A stretch of 64,000 nt of DNA from Clarkia xantiana subsp. parviflora (lineage: Eukaryota > Streptophyta > Magnoliopsida > Myrtales > Onagraceae). The notes below the pieces were generated by a model. The model was not told the DNA's origin. It worked only from the letters and a program-made list of their open reading frames with translations, and did not search any database. The position numbers and the translations under genes were made by a program. The stretch spans positions 19,775,901 to 19,839,900 of the forward strand of contig JAPTYO010000013.1 in assembly GCA_036873135.1 (NCBI GenBank), written 5' to 3'. Of this stretch, positions 22,791 through 34,421 are shown piece by piece; the stretch's first letter is position 1; each line of letters starts with the position of its first letter.

Positions 22791-25700
22791 CCATATGATC
22801 ACCCAATCCATCAAACCAATCCAAATTCTCCTAAGAGGAATTGGAATTCAGCCAACATTGTTGAAGAAGGTGGAAACTCAAGCACAATTGAGCATGTGGC
22901 AGCCATGGACAAAAGGATATTTCATGGAACAGCTGACAAAAGGATCCAACATGTTGCTGCCAATAATGATCATTTTGATCATACACCTCTAAGCTTTGAA
23001 GATGTGGATCAAGCTCATGTCAACATGGCAGGTATATCTAGTGATTCTATGGTTTGGATAGTTGACTCAGGTGCTACTAATCATATCACTCATCAAATTG
23101 AGTGGCTACATTATTTGAAGAAGAGTGATTCTGATCACCAATATGTGCACTTGCCAAATGGTCACAAGTTCAAAGTGACTCATGTTGGTTCTTGCTCTTT
23201 CTCAAGTGGATTCACATTGACCAACATACTCTTGGTCCCTGACTTCAAGTTCAATCTGATCTCTGTATCTAGGTTACCTAGCCAGTTAAATTGCAAAGTG
23301 ATCTTTACTTGTGATCATGTGTTACTTCAGGGCCAGAGTGGCAAGTCCATAGTGATTGGGGAATGGAATAAAGGACTATAAACTTTGAAGGATGTGGTGC
23401 CTTCAAGCCCAAGGAAGTTAGCAGCTGCTTGCTTGGAGAATAAGGATGAAGTATTGAGATGGCATAGGCGTTTGGGCCATGTCTCAAACAATATTTGAAT
23501 CATTTGGATGTTTTAGGCTTGAATAAGACATATGGTTGTATCAAACAATGCACTATTTGTCCTCTTGCAAAACAATCTAGACTTTCATTTCCAATCAGTG
23601 ATTCTATTGCTTCAAAGCCTTTTGATTTGGTTCACATGGATTTATGGGGTCCTTACAAAGTGCCAACCTTCAAGAACAATCAATATTTCTTGACCATTGT
23701 TGATGACCACTCAAGGGCAACTTGGGTTTACTTGATGAGGCACAAAAGTGACACTTTCTTGCACATCAAGAATTTCTTAATCATGGTGAAGAATCAATTT
23801 GGTACAATGGTCAAGACTTTGAGGAGTGATAATGGGACTGAGTTCATCAATTCAGTTTGCAAAGGTTTGCTTCTTCAATTTGGCATACTCCATCAAACTA
23901 GTTGTGTGCATACACCACAACAAAATGGAAGGGTCAAACGCAAACATAGGGACATCCTCAACATTGCTAGAGCTATAAGGTTTCAAGCATCCATGCCATT
24001 GAGGCATTGGGGGTATTGCATACTCAATGCTTGTTACTTACTCAACAGGCTACCCACTTCTATCTTGAAGTTTAAGTCATCTATAGAAGTGTTATATGGC
24101 AAAGCCCATCCCTTCATCACTTGAGAACTATAGGTTGTCTATACTTTTCAACCAAATTGAACAACCATGCATTCTAATGGGATATTCAACCTCCCAAAAA
24201 GGGTACCTTGTGATGAACATTTCAAACTCAGTCTTTCATGTTTCAAGAGATGTTCATTTCCATGAAGATATCTTCCCTTTTAGCATGTCAAAGGATGCTC
24301 TAAAGGCTCTTATTCCATCTTGCTTGGGAGTCAAGCAACCCTTTGAGGATTTCCAACCTGAGAGTCCATCCTATTTTGACATGGATATATCAAGCAACAC
24401 TCCTCCCATTGAGGTTCCTCTACCTCAAATGGTTGATCAAGCACCTCAGATTGAGGTTCAAGCACCTCAAAAACCAATTGAAGAAGCTCCGCCCCAACCT
24501 TCCAATCTAAGAAGGAGCTTGAGAATTGCACAACTACACCCACCACCCCCTAGGAGGAGTGTAAGGCTTGCTGAACTCAAACAAAGATCAAGTTCAAATG
24601 TCATTTTTGGAATGGAGAAGTATGTATCCTATGACAACTTGGGTCCACAATACAAATGCTTCTTGGCTGCCTTTGACAAGATCAAAGAACCAACCACTTA
24701 CAAACAAGCAATCAAAGACCCAAAATGGATCTTAGCTATGAAGGAAGAAATGTAAGCCCTTCAGAACAACAACACTTGGGAGCTAATGGAACTTCCACAA
24801 GGCAAATCTTCAATTGGTTGCAAATGGGTATTTAAAGTCAAATACAATTCTGATGGTTCCATTGAAAGATACAAAGCAAGATTGGTTGTCAAGGGATTCA
24901 CTCAGATTGAAGGGACTGATTTCAATGAGACATTCTCCCATGTTGTCAAAATGGACACAGTGAGGATCATATTAGCTTTGGCAGCTGCCAAGTCATGGGG
25001 ATTATACCACATGGATGTAAACAATGCATTTCTTCAAGGTGATCTAAATGAAGAAGTGTATATGGACATTCCACAAGGTTTCAATCATTCCAAGTCTCTT
25101 GAGGGATATCCCAAACATGTATGCAAGCTCAAGAAGTCCTTGTATGGTCTCGAACAAGCTTCAAGACAATGGAACATCAAGCTCACCCAAACCTTATTGA
25201 AGAATGGGTACAAGCAATGTGCCTCAGATCATTCCTTGTTCACCAAGATACAAGGTGATGACAAAGTTTTTCTTCTCACCTATGTTGATGATCTTCTAAT
25301 CACTGGTTCCAACACCAAGATGATCAATCAATTGAAAAGCACACTCCAAACACACTTCAAACTGAAGGATTTAGGAGACTTGAGATACTTTTTGGGACTA
25401 GAAGTTGCAAGATCAGATAGAGGTCTTGTAATCAACCAAAGGAAGTATGCAATTGAGCTTATTGAAGATGCTGGCCTAGGGGCTGCAAGGCCTGCTGAAA
25501 CCCCTATGGAATTCAATGTCAAACTCACCACACATGAGTATGACAAAGCAACTAACTCAAACACTGATGATACACTCTTGGAGGATGCCACTTCTTATAG
25601 GAGGATCATTGGCAAGTTGCTATATCTTACAATGACAAGGCCAGACATTAGCTTTTCAGTGCAAAGACTTAGTCAATTTGTTGACAAACCAAAGAAGTCT

Positions 25701-26257
25701 CATCGTGATGCAGTCATAAGAGTCATCAGATACATTAAAGGCACTCCAGGACAAGGATTGATCTATCCTTCCAACAACAAACTCAATTTGAGCTTGTTTT
25801 GTGACTCTGATTGGGCTGCTTGCCCCTTTAGTAGGAAATCAGTCAGTGCTTATTGTGTCAAGCTAGGTGAATCCATGATAGCCTGGAAAGTAAAGAAGCA
25901 AGACACCATTTCCTTATAGAGTGCTGAAGCAGAGTATAGATGTCTAAGAGTTGCAATTCAGGAGGCACTTTGGGTGGGGAGAATACTCAAGGAACTTGGC
26001 ATACAAGTAAATCTTCCTATCCCAATACACACAGATAGCCAGGAAGCTGTGAAGATTGCAAAGATTCCCATGTTCCATGAGTGCACCAAGCACATTGAGC
26101 TAGACTACCACTTCACAAGACACCATATTCAACAAGGGATCATTGGTGTCCATTACATTCCTTCAAAGGAACAACTTGCTGACTTGCTTACCAAGGCATT
26201 TGTAAAGAATCAGCACTTAGCTTTGCTAAAGCTATATGGAATCAAGGATGTCTTCCA
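22791..26257 (+). pseudogene. Copia-2 pol: protease, integrase, RT, RNase H
   Basis: Protease VDSGATNHITHQ; a TAA stop at about 23379; frameshifts near 23487 and 24120. Integrase has HMDLWGPYK and LRSDNGTEF, but the catalytic Glu is Lys (NGRVKRKHRD; Copia-1 keeps Glu). RT from about 24650 has a stop at 24753 (CAA to TAA), then GCKWVFKVKYN, VNNAFLQGDLNEEVYM and YVDDLLITGS. RNase H has SDWAACPFSRKS, a TAG stop at 25917, and HIELDYHFTRHH. Every activity is broken at least once. Confidence 0.92.
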
Positions 26258-26292
26258 AGAAAGAAGAGAAGAAGAAGAAAAGGATGGGAGAA
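26258..26292 (+). other. Copia-2 polypurine tract
   Basis: An almost pure run of A and G (26259-26292, ending AAAAGGATGGGAGAA) abutting the 3' LTR. Confidence 0.9.
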
Positions 26293-26567
26293 TATAGCGT
26301 ATATAAGTTGATATGCTCACATTGCATCTTGTTACTTACACTTGCATTTACTTCCATCATGTCATTAGATGATTGTATAGGGATATTATATGGTGCATAT
26401 ATCATGTAGTACATGTTACATGGTATATGCACCTTGGTGCACCAAGTTAGGCACATAGGATAGTTAGTCCAAGTTGGTGATCCTTATCACCTAGTATATA
26501 TAGTTTACCTCTTGCATTGTAATCCCTAATCATCAATCAAAAATGATTCAACCTACTAAAGCTTATA
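26293..26567 (+). repeat. Copia-2 3' LTR
   Basis: TATAGCGTATATAAG to AAAGCTTATA; 275 bp; followed at once by the target duplication CAATC and resumed Gypsy-2 RT. Confidence 0.95.
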
Positions 26568-26572
26568 CAATC

Positions 26573-29344
26573 AGATCAAGATGTCCAAGGAGGATGCCCC
26601 CCCCCCCCCCCCCCCCCCCCGCCGCCTTTTATGTTGATAGTGACATCTATCACTACAATGTCATGCCCTTCGGACTGATCAATGCAGGTGCAACTTATCA
26701 GAGGATGGTGAACAAGTTGTTCGGGGATATGCTGGGGAAAACGATGGAGGCCTATGTGGACGACATGCTGGTGAAGTCCCGACAAGCCAAGGATCATGTT
26801 CACAACTTGGCCACGGCGTTTGAGCGAATGAGGATTCATCAAGTTCGCTTGAACCCGACCAAGTGTGCCTTCGGAGTGCACTCAGGGAAGTTTCTGATGG
26901 TGAGCCAGAGGGGAATTTAGGTGAACCCTGAGAAGCTGAAGGCGATCGAGGAGATGAAGTCCTCGACGAACCATCGGGAGGTGCAGGTGCTGAATGGCCG
27001 GTTGGCCACGATGAATCGCTTCCTGTCCAAGCCAAGCGACCGATCCATGCCGTTTTTTGAAGTGCTGAGGGCCAACAAGAAGTTTGAATGGACTGCCAAA
27101 TGCGAAGAGGCGTTCCAGGCACTCAAGCAGCACCTCCGCACCCTCCCGCCGTTGGCGAAGCCCGTTCCAGGAGAGCCACTCTATCTGTATTTGGCTGTTT
27201 CTGAATTTGCTGTTAGCTCTGTCTTAGTGAAAGTTGTAGAGGGCAGCCATGTCCCTGTCTATTATGTAAGCAATTAACTCGCCAAGTCTGAAATGAATTA
27301 TCCCGCCGTTGAGAAGTATCTTTATGCGTTGATTATTACTGCTCGGAAGCTGAGACCTTACTTCCATGCGCATGAGATTACCGTTTTGACGAATCAGCCC
27401 TTGAACCGACCTGATGCGTCGGGGAGATTAGTGAAATGGGCAGTCGAGCTTAGTGAGTTCCGCATTCACTTTGCTCCGAGAACAACTATTAAGGGCCAGG
27501 CGTTGGCGGATTTCATAGCAGAGTCTACAGCCCCCGATCTAGAAGAAGCGGGTCCTGTAGAGGGGGCAACCATGGAAGTCCCAATAGCAGAGCAGTCAGA
27601 ACAGCCCGATAACGAAGACACTTGGGAGATGTATACTGATGGCTCCTCAAATTCAGAAGGATCGGGAGCAGGGTTTGTATTGATACCACCGGATGGAGAC
27701 GAGCCCCTTCGATATGCCTTGGCCTTGACGTTTAGGGCCACCAACAATGAAGCTGAATATGAGGCTCTCATCGTTGGCCTCAAGATTGCCAAAGGAACGG
27801 GAGTTGGTCACTTAAAGGTGAAGTGTGATGCTAGCCTGATTGTGAACCAAGTCCAGGGGTGATACGAAGCAAAGAGCCCGATGATGAAAAAGTACCTTCG
27901 TGAGGTGCAAACTTTGAAGGAGAGTTTTAAGAGCTTCGATATTGAGGCGATCCTGAGGGAGGACAATGTGGAAGCAGATGCCTTGAGCAAGTTCGCCTTG
28001 GGGGCACCCCTCGATGAAAGTCGGAAGGTGCACTTCTTGGAGAAGGTGATCCTGTCAGCCACCGATCAATCAGAGGTATGTGCCATCGAGACCGGATCGG
28101 AGGAGCCCACTTGGATGACCCCGATAGCCGCGTACCTAACTACGGGGGCAGTCCCCGATGATGAAGTAACAGCTGGCAAATTACGCCGAATCGCGCCCAA
28201 TTATGTGATGGTGGACAACCAGCTGTACAAAAAGGGGTATTTAACTCCTTACTTGAAATGTGTGGCTAAGCCCGACACAGATCGGATCCTAAGGGAGGTG
28301 CACGAAGGATACTCGGCTTGTCATGAAGGTGCCCTATCCATCGTGAGGAAAGTGCTGAACCTGGGCTATTACTGGCCCTCGATGAACAAGGAGGCAATGA
28401 TGCTAGTCCGATCCTGTGACGCTTGCCAGAGGTACGCCCCGAATATCGTGGCTCCAACTGCCGATCTGACGTCCATCAAGAGTGCTTGGCCCTTCGCGCA
28501 ATAGGGAATCGATTTGGTGGGACCCCTTCTAGTTGCAAAAGGTCAGTGCCGATATTTGATTGTGGCCATTGATTATTTCTCGAAATGGATAGAAGCTAAG
28601 GCATTGGCCAAAACAACAGGGAATCATATCCTCAAATTCCTCCAGACCCATTTTATATCCCGATATGGGATCCCTAAGGTGTTGATTAGTGATAACGGCC
28701 CTCCGTTTAACGGGGCCCAGTGGAAGGAGTAATTGGAGGAACTGAAAATTGAGCATCGGACAGCCTCTGTCCATCATGCTCAAACCAATGGACAGGTGGA
28801 GTCAGCCAACAAGATCGTGATGGACGGCCTGAAGAAGAGGGTCCTTGCCTTGAAGGGCAAATGGCTGGATGAGCTGGAAAATGTGCTTTGGGCTGTTAGA
28901 ACAACACCCAAACGATCGACTGGGGAGACTCCGTTTGGCCTTGTTTATGGCACGGAAGCAGTTGCTCCCGTCGAAATAGTTGTGGCATCCCATCGGATGA
29001 GGTATTACGAACCTCTGTCGAATGATGAAATGAGGCGTCTGGACTTGGACTTAGTCGAAGAGAAGAGGCGGAGTGCCGAGGATGCCCAGGCTCAGATACG
29101 CTTGGCAACGACCCGATATTATAATCGACGAGTCAAGTCTCGACAGTTCTTTGTCGGGGAACTAGTCTGGCGTCGGAACGAATTTACCCATTTGGATCGG
29201 ATCAACAAGATGTCACCAAAATGGAAAGGACCTTATAAGGTCGTGGGGATGCCAGCTCGAAACGCGTATAAGTTGGAAGACCTCGATGGCAATGTGTTGA
29301 AGCATTCTTTTAGTGGCGAACACTTGAAGAAATATCATGCTTGA
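26573..29344 (+). pseudogene. Gypsy-2 pol, second part (RT end, RNase H, second RNase H, integrase)
   Basis: Resumes at AGATCAAGATG (codons for QIKM). A run of 24 C replaces the codons for PHTA. RT goes on with MPFGLINAGATYQRMV and YVDDMLVKSRQ. Stops: 26918 (TAG), 27275 (TAA), 27861 (CGA to TGA), 28502 (TGG to TAG), 28730 (TAA). The first RNase H lacks a few residues (NQPLNRPDASG). The second has YTDGSSNSEGS, NNEAEYEAL and VEADALS. Integrase has its zinc part, GIDLVGP, ISDNGPPFNG and NGQVESANK. It ends HLKKYHA at 29344. It is broken, but little is missing. Confidence 0.92.
26597..26620 (+). repeat. Run of 24 C
   Basis: Uninterrupted C24 within Gypsy-2 RT, where Gypsy-1 codes PHTA. It may be slippage growth of a short C run or an assembly fault. 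Confidence 0.95.
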
Positions 29345-29620
29345 TATTAAGTCGCCTTCAGTGGTGCAAGTTGTTTATCGAAGTCGCCTTCAGTGGTGCA
29401 AGTTGTTTATCGAAGTCGCCTTCAGTGGTGCAAGTTGTTTATCGAAGTCGCCTTCAGTGGTGCAAGTTGTTTATCGAAGTCGCCTTCAGTGGTGCAAGTT
29501 GTTTATCGAAGTCGCCTTCAGTGGCGCAAGTTTTTTATCGAAGTCGCCTTCAGTGGTGCAAGTTGTTTATCGAAGTCGCCTTCAGTGGTGCAAGTTGTTT
29601 ATCATTTTGATTTGATGTAA
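29345..29620 (+). repeat. 32-bp tandem array just after Gypsy-2 pol
   Basis: About eight copies of a 32-bp unit containing GTCGCCTTCAGTGGTGCAAG. Because 32 is not a multiple of three and the unit has no stop in any frame, all three plus frames are open, which is not coding evidence. Confidence 0.94.
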
Positions 29621-29639
29621 ACAGGTTTTGAGCCATCAA

Positions 29640-29925
29640 TGAGTAAAGAGGTTGCTTCAGATTAAATCGCCTTAAGTGGTGTAGCTAAATAGCCTTAAGT
29701 GGCGTGGTTCCGCCTTAAGCGGCGTGGTCTCGCCTTAAGTGGCATGGATAAATCGCCTTAAGTGGTGTGCTTAAATCGCCTTAAGTGGTGTGATTAAATC
29801 GCCTTAAGGGGTGTGGGAAAAATGTCTTAAGCGACGTATCGAATCACTCTAAGTGGTATGATCAAATCGCCTTAAGTGGCGTAGGTAATTCACCTTAAGT
29901 GGTATAGCGATAATCGGAACCAAAA
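29640..29925 (+). repeat. Short-period CGCCTTAAGTGGTG array
   Basis: About eleven units of 20-24 bp around TCGCCTTAAGTGGTG, the same core as in the Gypsy-1 array and in the same orientation relative to pol. It lies between the pol end and the antisense gene's 3' end. Confidence 0.92.
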
Positions 29926-29998
29926 GGGATTGATATTATAAAAGCCTGAAAGGTTCACGACAAAAGAAAGAAATTACAAGGATTCGAAAATAAAGCGA

Positions 29999-32923
29999 TT
30001 AAGCTTGATCCTTGGCAGCGTCGAGGGGAGCAGGGTCCACGAGGTCTGTGGCAGAAGGCTCCACGGTCGAGGATCGGATCCTGGAAGATAGGCCGCGGGA
30101 GGATCGGACTCTTGGAGGTCAGCCAGTGAAGGGTCGATCATCGGGGGATCAGTTGTCGGGAGGTCTGCACTTGGAGGCTCCACCATGCCTTCAGCACCCG
30201 CAGTCCCCTCGGGGGTGTTGGCCCCATCGCTCTCCTCGGAAAGGTTGAAATACCTCTCCGCGAAGGGGGCGAGAGTCTGAGACTTGGTGAAGTCAATGGC
30301 ACCACCATACTCCAGATGGAGCTCCTCGACAGCATTAAGCAAGGTGGTCTCCACCTCCACCGTACAGAACTTCACCGCGTCCACTTGGAAAGCCTCGGAG
30401 CCCCGATAATCTTCCAGACCCTTAGTCTCAGCCTCAGCCAGCTTGACGGGGAACTCAGCGATCTCCCGCTCCATCTGTTGGGACCGGTTGGTGAGAAGGA
30501 CCTTCTCAGCCTCCAGCCCCGCCTTGGCGTCCTAAAGGGCCTTCTTCTCGAGGACAAGCCTGTCCCGATCCTCCGCGCGCCCTTGCTGCTCTTCATTGAG
30601 CTTTTGTCGCTCCTGCTTCAGCAACCGCTCGAAGTCGTGGACCTGCCTCAGGAGGTCCCGAGTCTTCTGGTTAAGGAGGGCCTTCTCCTTAACCAACTTA
30701 CCCCTCGACGATTCGGAGGCAGCCAGATCCTCCTTGAGCTTGGCCAAGACCTCGGGGGCCGCCTTGGCTTGCTCCTGCTCCAGGGCCTTCTCCGGGGCCA
30801 GGATGTACCCGAAACAGCGGTGTTGGTCCGCCATTTCCTGTGGAAAAGAAAGGAAGAGGTTAGTACATGAGAATGTTTTACATTATATACTAAGTGTAAA
30901 AACAGGAAGCCTTACCTCCACACGACGAACGGCCATATCGCGAATGTCCGCGTGGATGACCTCTCGAGCCAAGGAGAGTCGAATCTTCATAGACGGCGGA
31001 ACTGAACCTGCCAGCAGGTGCAGACCCAGTTCCGGTGATATATTGTCCCGTCGCAGCGGGACCCCTTGCAATGACTCGATCGGGGTCCAGGGAGCCCCCG
31101 CCTGGTCGGGGGTGTAAAGCTGATAGAAGCTCCCGTCTAAGGGGAGAGGAGGAATGATGACCTGAGTGTCGGAGGTGCGCGCCTCCGAGCCGCCATGAGA
31201 ACCCGTCGTCCCTTCAGGAGTCAGGCTCCAGACCGGCGAATGCTGTTGTGCCGGGGAAGATGGAGGCAGCCCTTCGGGTGTCGGTTCCAGCTGGGTCTGT
31301 CTCACCCCCCGACGACGAACCAAGGGCTGACCCTCGCTCACCTCCTCAGAAGAGTGAGAAACGTCCAGGTCAACCACCTGACGGAACTGACCGTCCGTCG
31401 GGGCATCTTCAGTCCCCGATCCTCTCGGGGCAGGAAGGGAAATGAGGGGCTCTCCAACCCGGGCGTCGGAGGGTGGCGCCCCCGCTGAAGCTCCAGCTCC
31501 CGATTGACCTGCAGCTGGAGGATGAGAAGCTTCAGAAAGATAATCTGGAAGTTGATCAGGATCCTTACACCAAATGACGCGACGGGAGAGATACTGGTCC
31601 TTCCCGTAATAATTGTAATAACCCGCTTTAAGAACGCGGGGAGTTTCTCCTTGCAGGATGCGGTTGATCCCTTCGATCCTGGCTCTCTTATCGGAGGGGA
31701 TTAACTCCTAGGGAATATGCCTCATGTATAATCGAATTGCTAATCGGAGCTGCTTACCTTCTTCGGGAGTCTGGGTGTTGAAGATCTGCTCCATCTTCTC
31801 CACCCGGGCCCGCTTGATCTGCTCCGAAGTCGGAGGTGCCGATGAGGAGGGCGGCCCTCTTCGAGGACTTCCTCTTCCTTGCGGGGCGTTGGACGGCATC
31901 GGTCTCCTCCTGCTTAAGCACGATATTGGTCAGCAATGATACCTTCTTAGCTGCAAAGATGAAAAAAAAGGTACGATTAGAATATTACCCAAGGAACGAG
32001 GTTTGAAGGGCCGTCGAAGAGTTGACCCCCGGAGGCAACATCAAGGAGTAGGATCCCGGTCAGAACCAGATCCCGCTCCCCGATGGAGTTGGCATCGAGG
32101 GGAGCGAAAGAATCCCCCAGCGGTAGAGTTGGATACAGTGGAGAATCTGGAAATCCTCCTCGGAGTAAGTGTGAAAAGCGGGAGGAGGGTCTGCCCCAAC
32201 CTCCCATCGGGGCCACGGTATGGAGCTGTTCCGGATGAAGAAGTAATTCTTCTTCCAGCCGCTGTTGTCGGGCCCCGAGTCGGTGATGAGCCCCCGACCT
32301 TTAGCGACCTTCCATGTGTCACCATTCCAGCTGTACCGGGAGAGCTGCGCCTTGCTCCACTTAGGCATCCTCGGGTAGAAAGAACAGACCCCGGCATCAT
32401 TGCACTTCATGCCATAGAAGGTCCGGAAAAGTCGGAGGCTATAGGTCCACTGTTGGCGGAGGCAAAGGACATGGAAAGCAATCCACACACGGATGGCATG
32501 GGGGGAAAAAGTAGTCGGATGTGTTTTGTAATATTCACACATCTCGACTAGATCCCCACAGAAAGGGAATCGGAGCCCCGCCGATACTTGCCCGGTGGAG
32601 ACAAATACCTCCCCTTCCCGGGGACGAGTGACCACAGGGTCGCCCAGGATGCGAGGGCGAGGAAAGGGGAAGCGAGGCTCCCAGGTGGAAGTAATACATC
32701 CTTCCCGGAGAGCTGCATCATAGGCGGTTTCTGAAATCTCATTACAAGCATAATCGAACTTGAAGGGCTTTCTCCCCCCGGAACTGGATTCACCGTCTGG
32801 AAAATGATCAGAGCAAGAAAAGGCACAGTTGATTCTTGGAAAAATCCGGGTAAGTTGATCAAGATAAAAGAAAAACTATGCTAACTGTTTCTTCAGAATC
32901 GGAGGAGAAATCTTACCAGACAT
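29999..32923 (-). pseudogene. Gypsy-2 antisense gene (aORF), decayed
   Basis: Same four-exon plan as in Gypsy-1: exons 32923-32917, 32796-31989, 31945-30916 and 30837-29999, all with GT-AG introns. It starts MSDGESSSGGRKPF and keeps the Transposase_28-like block (FVSTGQVSAGLRFPFCGDLV, FRTFYGMKCNDAGVCSFYPR). The last exon is coiled coil. Breaks: a 1-base deletion in a G run near 32115, a frameshift near 31800, a TAG at about 31708, a TAG near 30530, and a frameshift near 30070. The intron positions match Gypsy-1 although intron sequences and lengths differ, which supports real splicing of the ancestor. Converges on pol. Confidence 0.82.
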
Positions 32924-33071
32924 GTTGAAGTGGAGAAGAGAAGATGATCTTGATGGCCGGAGATCCTGGCTGCCGGAGTGCTGATCAGAAATTAGAAAGA
33001 AGAGCTTGAGCTTCTGAAGTCAAAAGAGGATGAAACGGTGGAGGATAACTGAATAGTGCCAAGATTTGGGG

Positions 33072-33078
33072 TTTTATA
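33072..33078 (-). promoter_or_regulatory. TATA box of the Gypsy-2 antisense gene
   Basis: On the minus strand CCTATAAAACCCC, about 150 bp before the ATG at 32923, as in Gypsy-1. The region from here to 33328 is non-coding and holds the upstream part of this promoter. Confidence 0.7.
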
Positions 33079-33328
33079 GGAGAGAGGGTAGCCAAAGAGA
33101 CATTGCAATCTGGACCGTTGAAGATGAAACGCTTTGTTGAGGCGTTAGCGACAAAACAGCTAAAAAGCGCTTTTTCAGAAAAAGCAAGCACGGGCACCCA
33201 AGCCGTCGCTTCATCACCCATCGTATTTAATAGTTGAGTAATCGAGAAATATTTTCGGATTCGGTGGTTATCCTCGGAATATCGGGAGGTCCGGAGTTGG
33301 AAGACACGACGAACTGTAAGTCCCTCAT

Positions 33329-33342
33329 GTCTTGGGGGCAAA
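33329..33342 (+). other. Gypsy-2 polypurine tract
   Basis: GTCTTGGGGGCAAA directly before the 3' LTR, shared with Gypsy-1 and Gypsy-3. Confidence 0.88.
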
Positions 33343-33462
33343 TGATGGGTTTCGATATAGCCGTTAGGCCCATTAACGACGACTAAACGGCGAAGTAGGC
33401 CCACTGGGCTCCTAAAGAGGCTTAGAAGACCAATATGAGGGGTCCCGACATACGAGCTGGAC

Positions 33463-33648
33463 GCTCCCGATGATACGCCTTTAAGTAGGCCCCGATGATA
33501 CGCCTTTAAGTAGGCCCCGATGATATGCCTTTAAGTAGGCCCCGATGATACGCCTTTAAGTAGGCCCCGATGATACGCCTTTAAGTATGCCCCGATGATA
33601 TGCCTTTGAGTAGGCCCCGATGATATGCCTTTGAGTAGGCCCCGATAT
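33463..33648 (+). repeat. 25-bp tandem array in the Gypsy-2 3' LTR
   Basis: Seven copies of the same 25-bp unit as in the 5' LTR. Confidence 0.92.
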
Positions 33649-33886
33649 TGAATCCTTGAGAATACTGGCCCTGTCCCGATGACGAGGGGCCCCGAGCAGT
33701 GACCAAAGAAGATAACTCTGGAGTCCCCGACATCCGTCGGGACTTACCACCAGATAATGAGGCCGAGAAACACGCCCACTATCAACATAGTAGGGAAGTG
33801 GCCTGAAAAGACGGAACGTGGGCAAGTGGCCGAGAAAACGGAACGTGGGCTAACTGCCCCCAGCAGTTATCGCAACAGGTAACTAG

Positions 33887-33921
33887 GGTAACTCCTCCCC
33901 TATATAAAGGAAGGAGTTACC
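33887..33921 (+). promoter_or_regulatory. TATA box between inverted arms (Gypsy-2 3' LTR copy)
   Basis: GGTAACTCCT and AGGAGTTACC around TATATAAA (33901-33908); matches the 5' LTR copy. Confidence 0.78.
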
Positions 33922-34104
33922 TCAGGATTGACACATTGACATTCACACACTGATACTTGCCAGCCTACATCGAGATACTCATTTAAGCATCGGAGAGGGA
34001 TTCTGGGTCACCGCCCGGTCTATCCCCTTCTTGCAGGATTACTTGGAGCGAAGGAGTTCAGACTTCCGTCAAGAACGTACCGGAGTTCCAACCGTGATCC
34101 AAAA

Positions 34105-34240
34105 GTTAGTTAACTAGTTAGGTAACTAGTTTGCTAAGAAAGCTATCGAGCTGTATCTTAGAATTGAAGCTATATATAGCTTTCTCTGTAATATTGATCA
34201 AATTAATGAAATAAAATGATTCAGTTTCAAATCTGTTATC
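34105..34240 (+). repeat. Copia-3 3' LTR, continued
   Basis: Resumes the LTR begun at 17190: GTTAG duplication, then TAACTAGTTAGGTAAC and a TATATAGC stretch with polyadenylation-like AATAAA. Its true end cannot be fixed because the other LTR is outside the window. From 34241 to 34421 I see only non-coding flank. Confidence 0.6.
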
Positions 34241-34421
34241 CTAATAGGTTTTTGAATTATGTCATAAAAAAAATGTGCTAAAAAGGGAGAAAAGGATTTA
34301 ATCGTTGTGATGGATCAAGATGTAGTAAACCAGTGAAAGAGCTTTAAGGAAGTGACTTTTGAAAGCTAAGACAGACATACTCTCCGTGGTCGTAATCTTC
34401 TGTTATCTATGTTACATTTTA

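Larger units (their letters stand above)
20856..26567 (+). mobile_element. Copia-2: complete Ty1/copia element inside Gypsy-2 pol
   Basis: 5712 bp, LTRs 20856-21131 and 26293-26567 (276 and 275 bp), target duplication CAATC (20851-20855 and 26568-26572). The ends are TA...TA. Order: primer site, leader, gag, protease, integrase, RT, RNase H, polypurine tract. By eye the LTRs differ at about nine bases and one indel, so it is older than Gypsy-1. At least seven stops or frameshifts lie in its coding region. Confidence 0.95.
17227..34104 (+). mobile_element. Gypsy-2: Ty3/gypsy (Tat lineage) element, interrupted by Copia-2
   Basis: LTRs 17227-18007 and 33343-34104; target duplication GTTAG (17222-17226 and 34105-34109). 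The 3' LTR ends CCAAAA, a probable decay of CCAACA. Without Copia-2 and its duplication the element is about 11.16 kb, close to Gypsy-1. The order is primer site, gag, pol, tandem array, antisense gene on the minus strand, polypurine tract. It inserted into the 3' LTR of Copia-3. It is more decayed than Gypsy-1: many stops in pol and in the antisense gene. Confidence 0.94.
33343..34104 (+). repeat. Gypsy-2 3' LTR
   Basis: 762 bp, TGATGGGTTTCGATA to GTGATCCAAAA; followed by the target duplication GTTAG. Confidence 0.94.

Noticed and set aside
29337..29620. Three overlapping frames of 75-92 codons
   Set aside because: Stop-free 32-bp tandem repeat; no start context or family.
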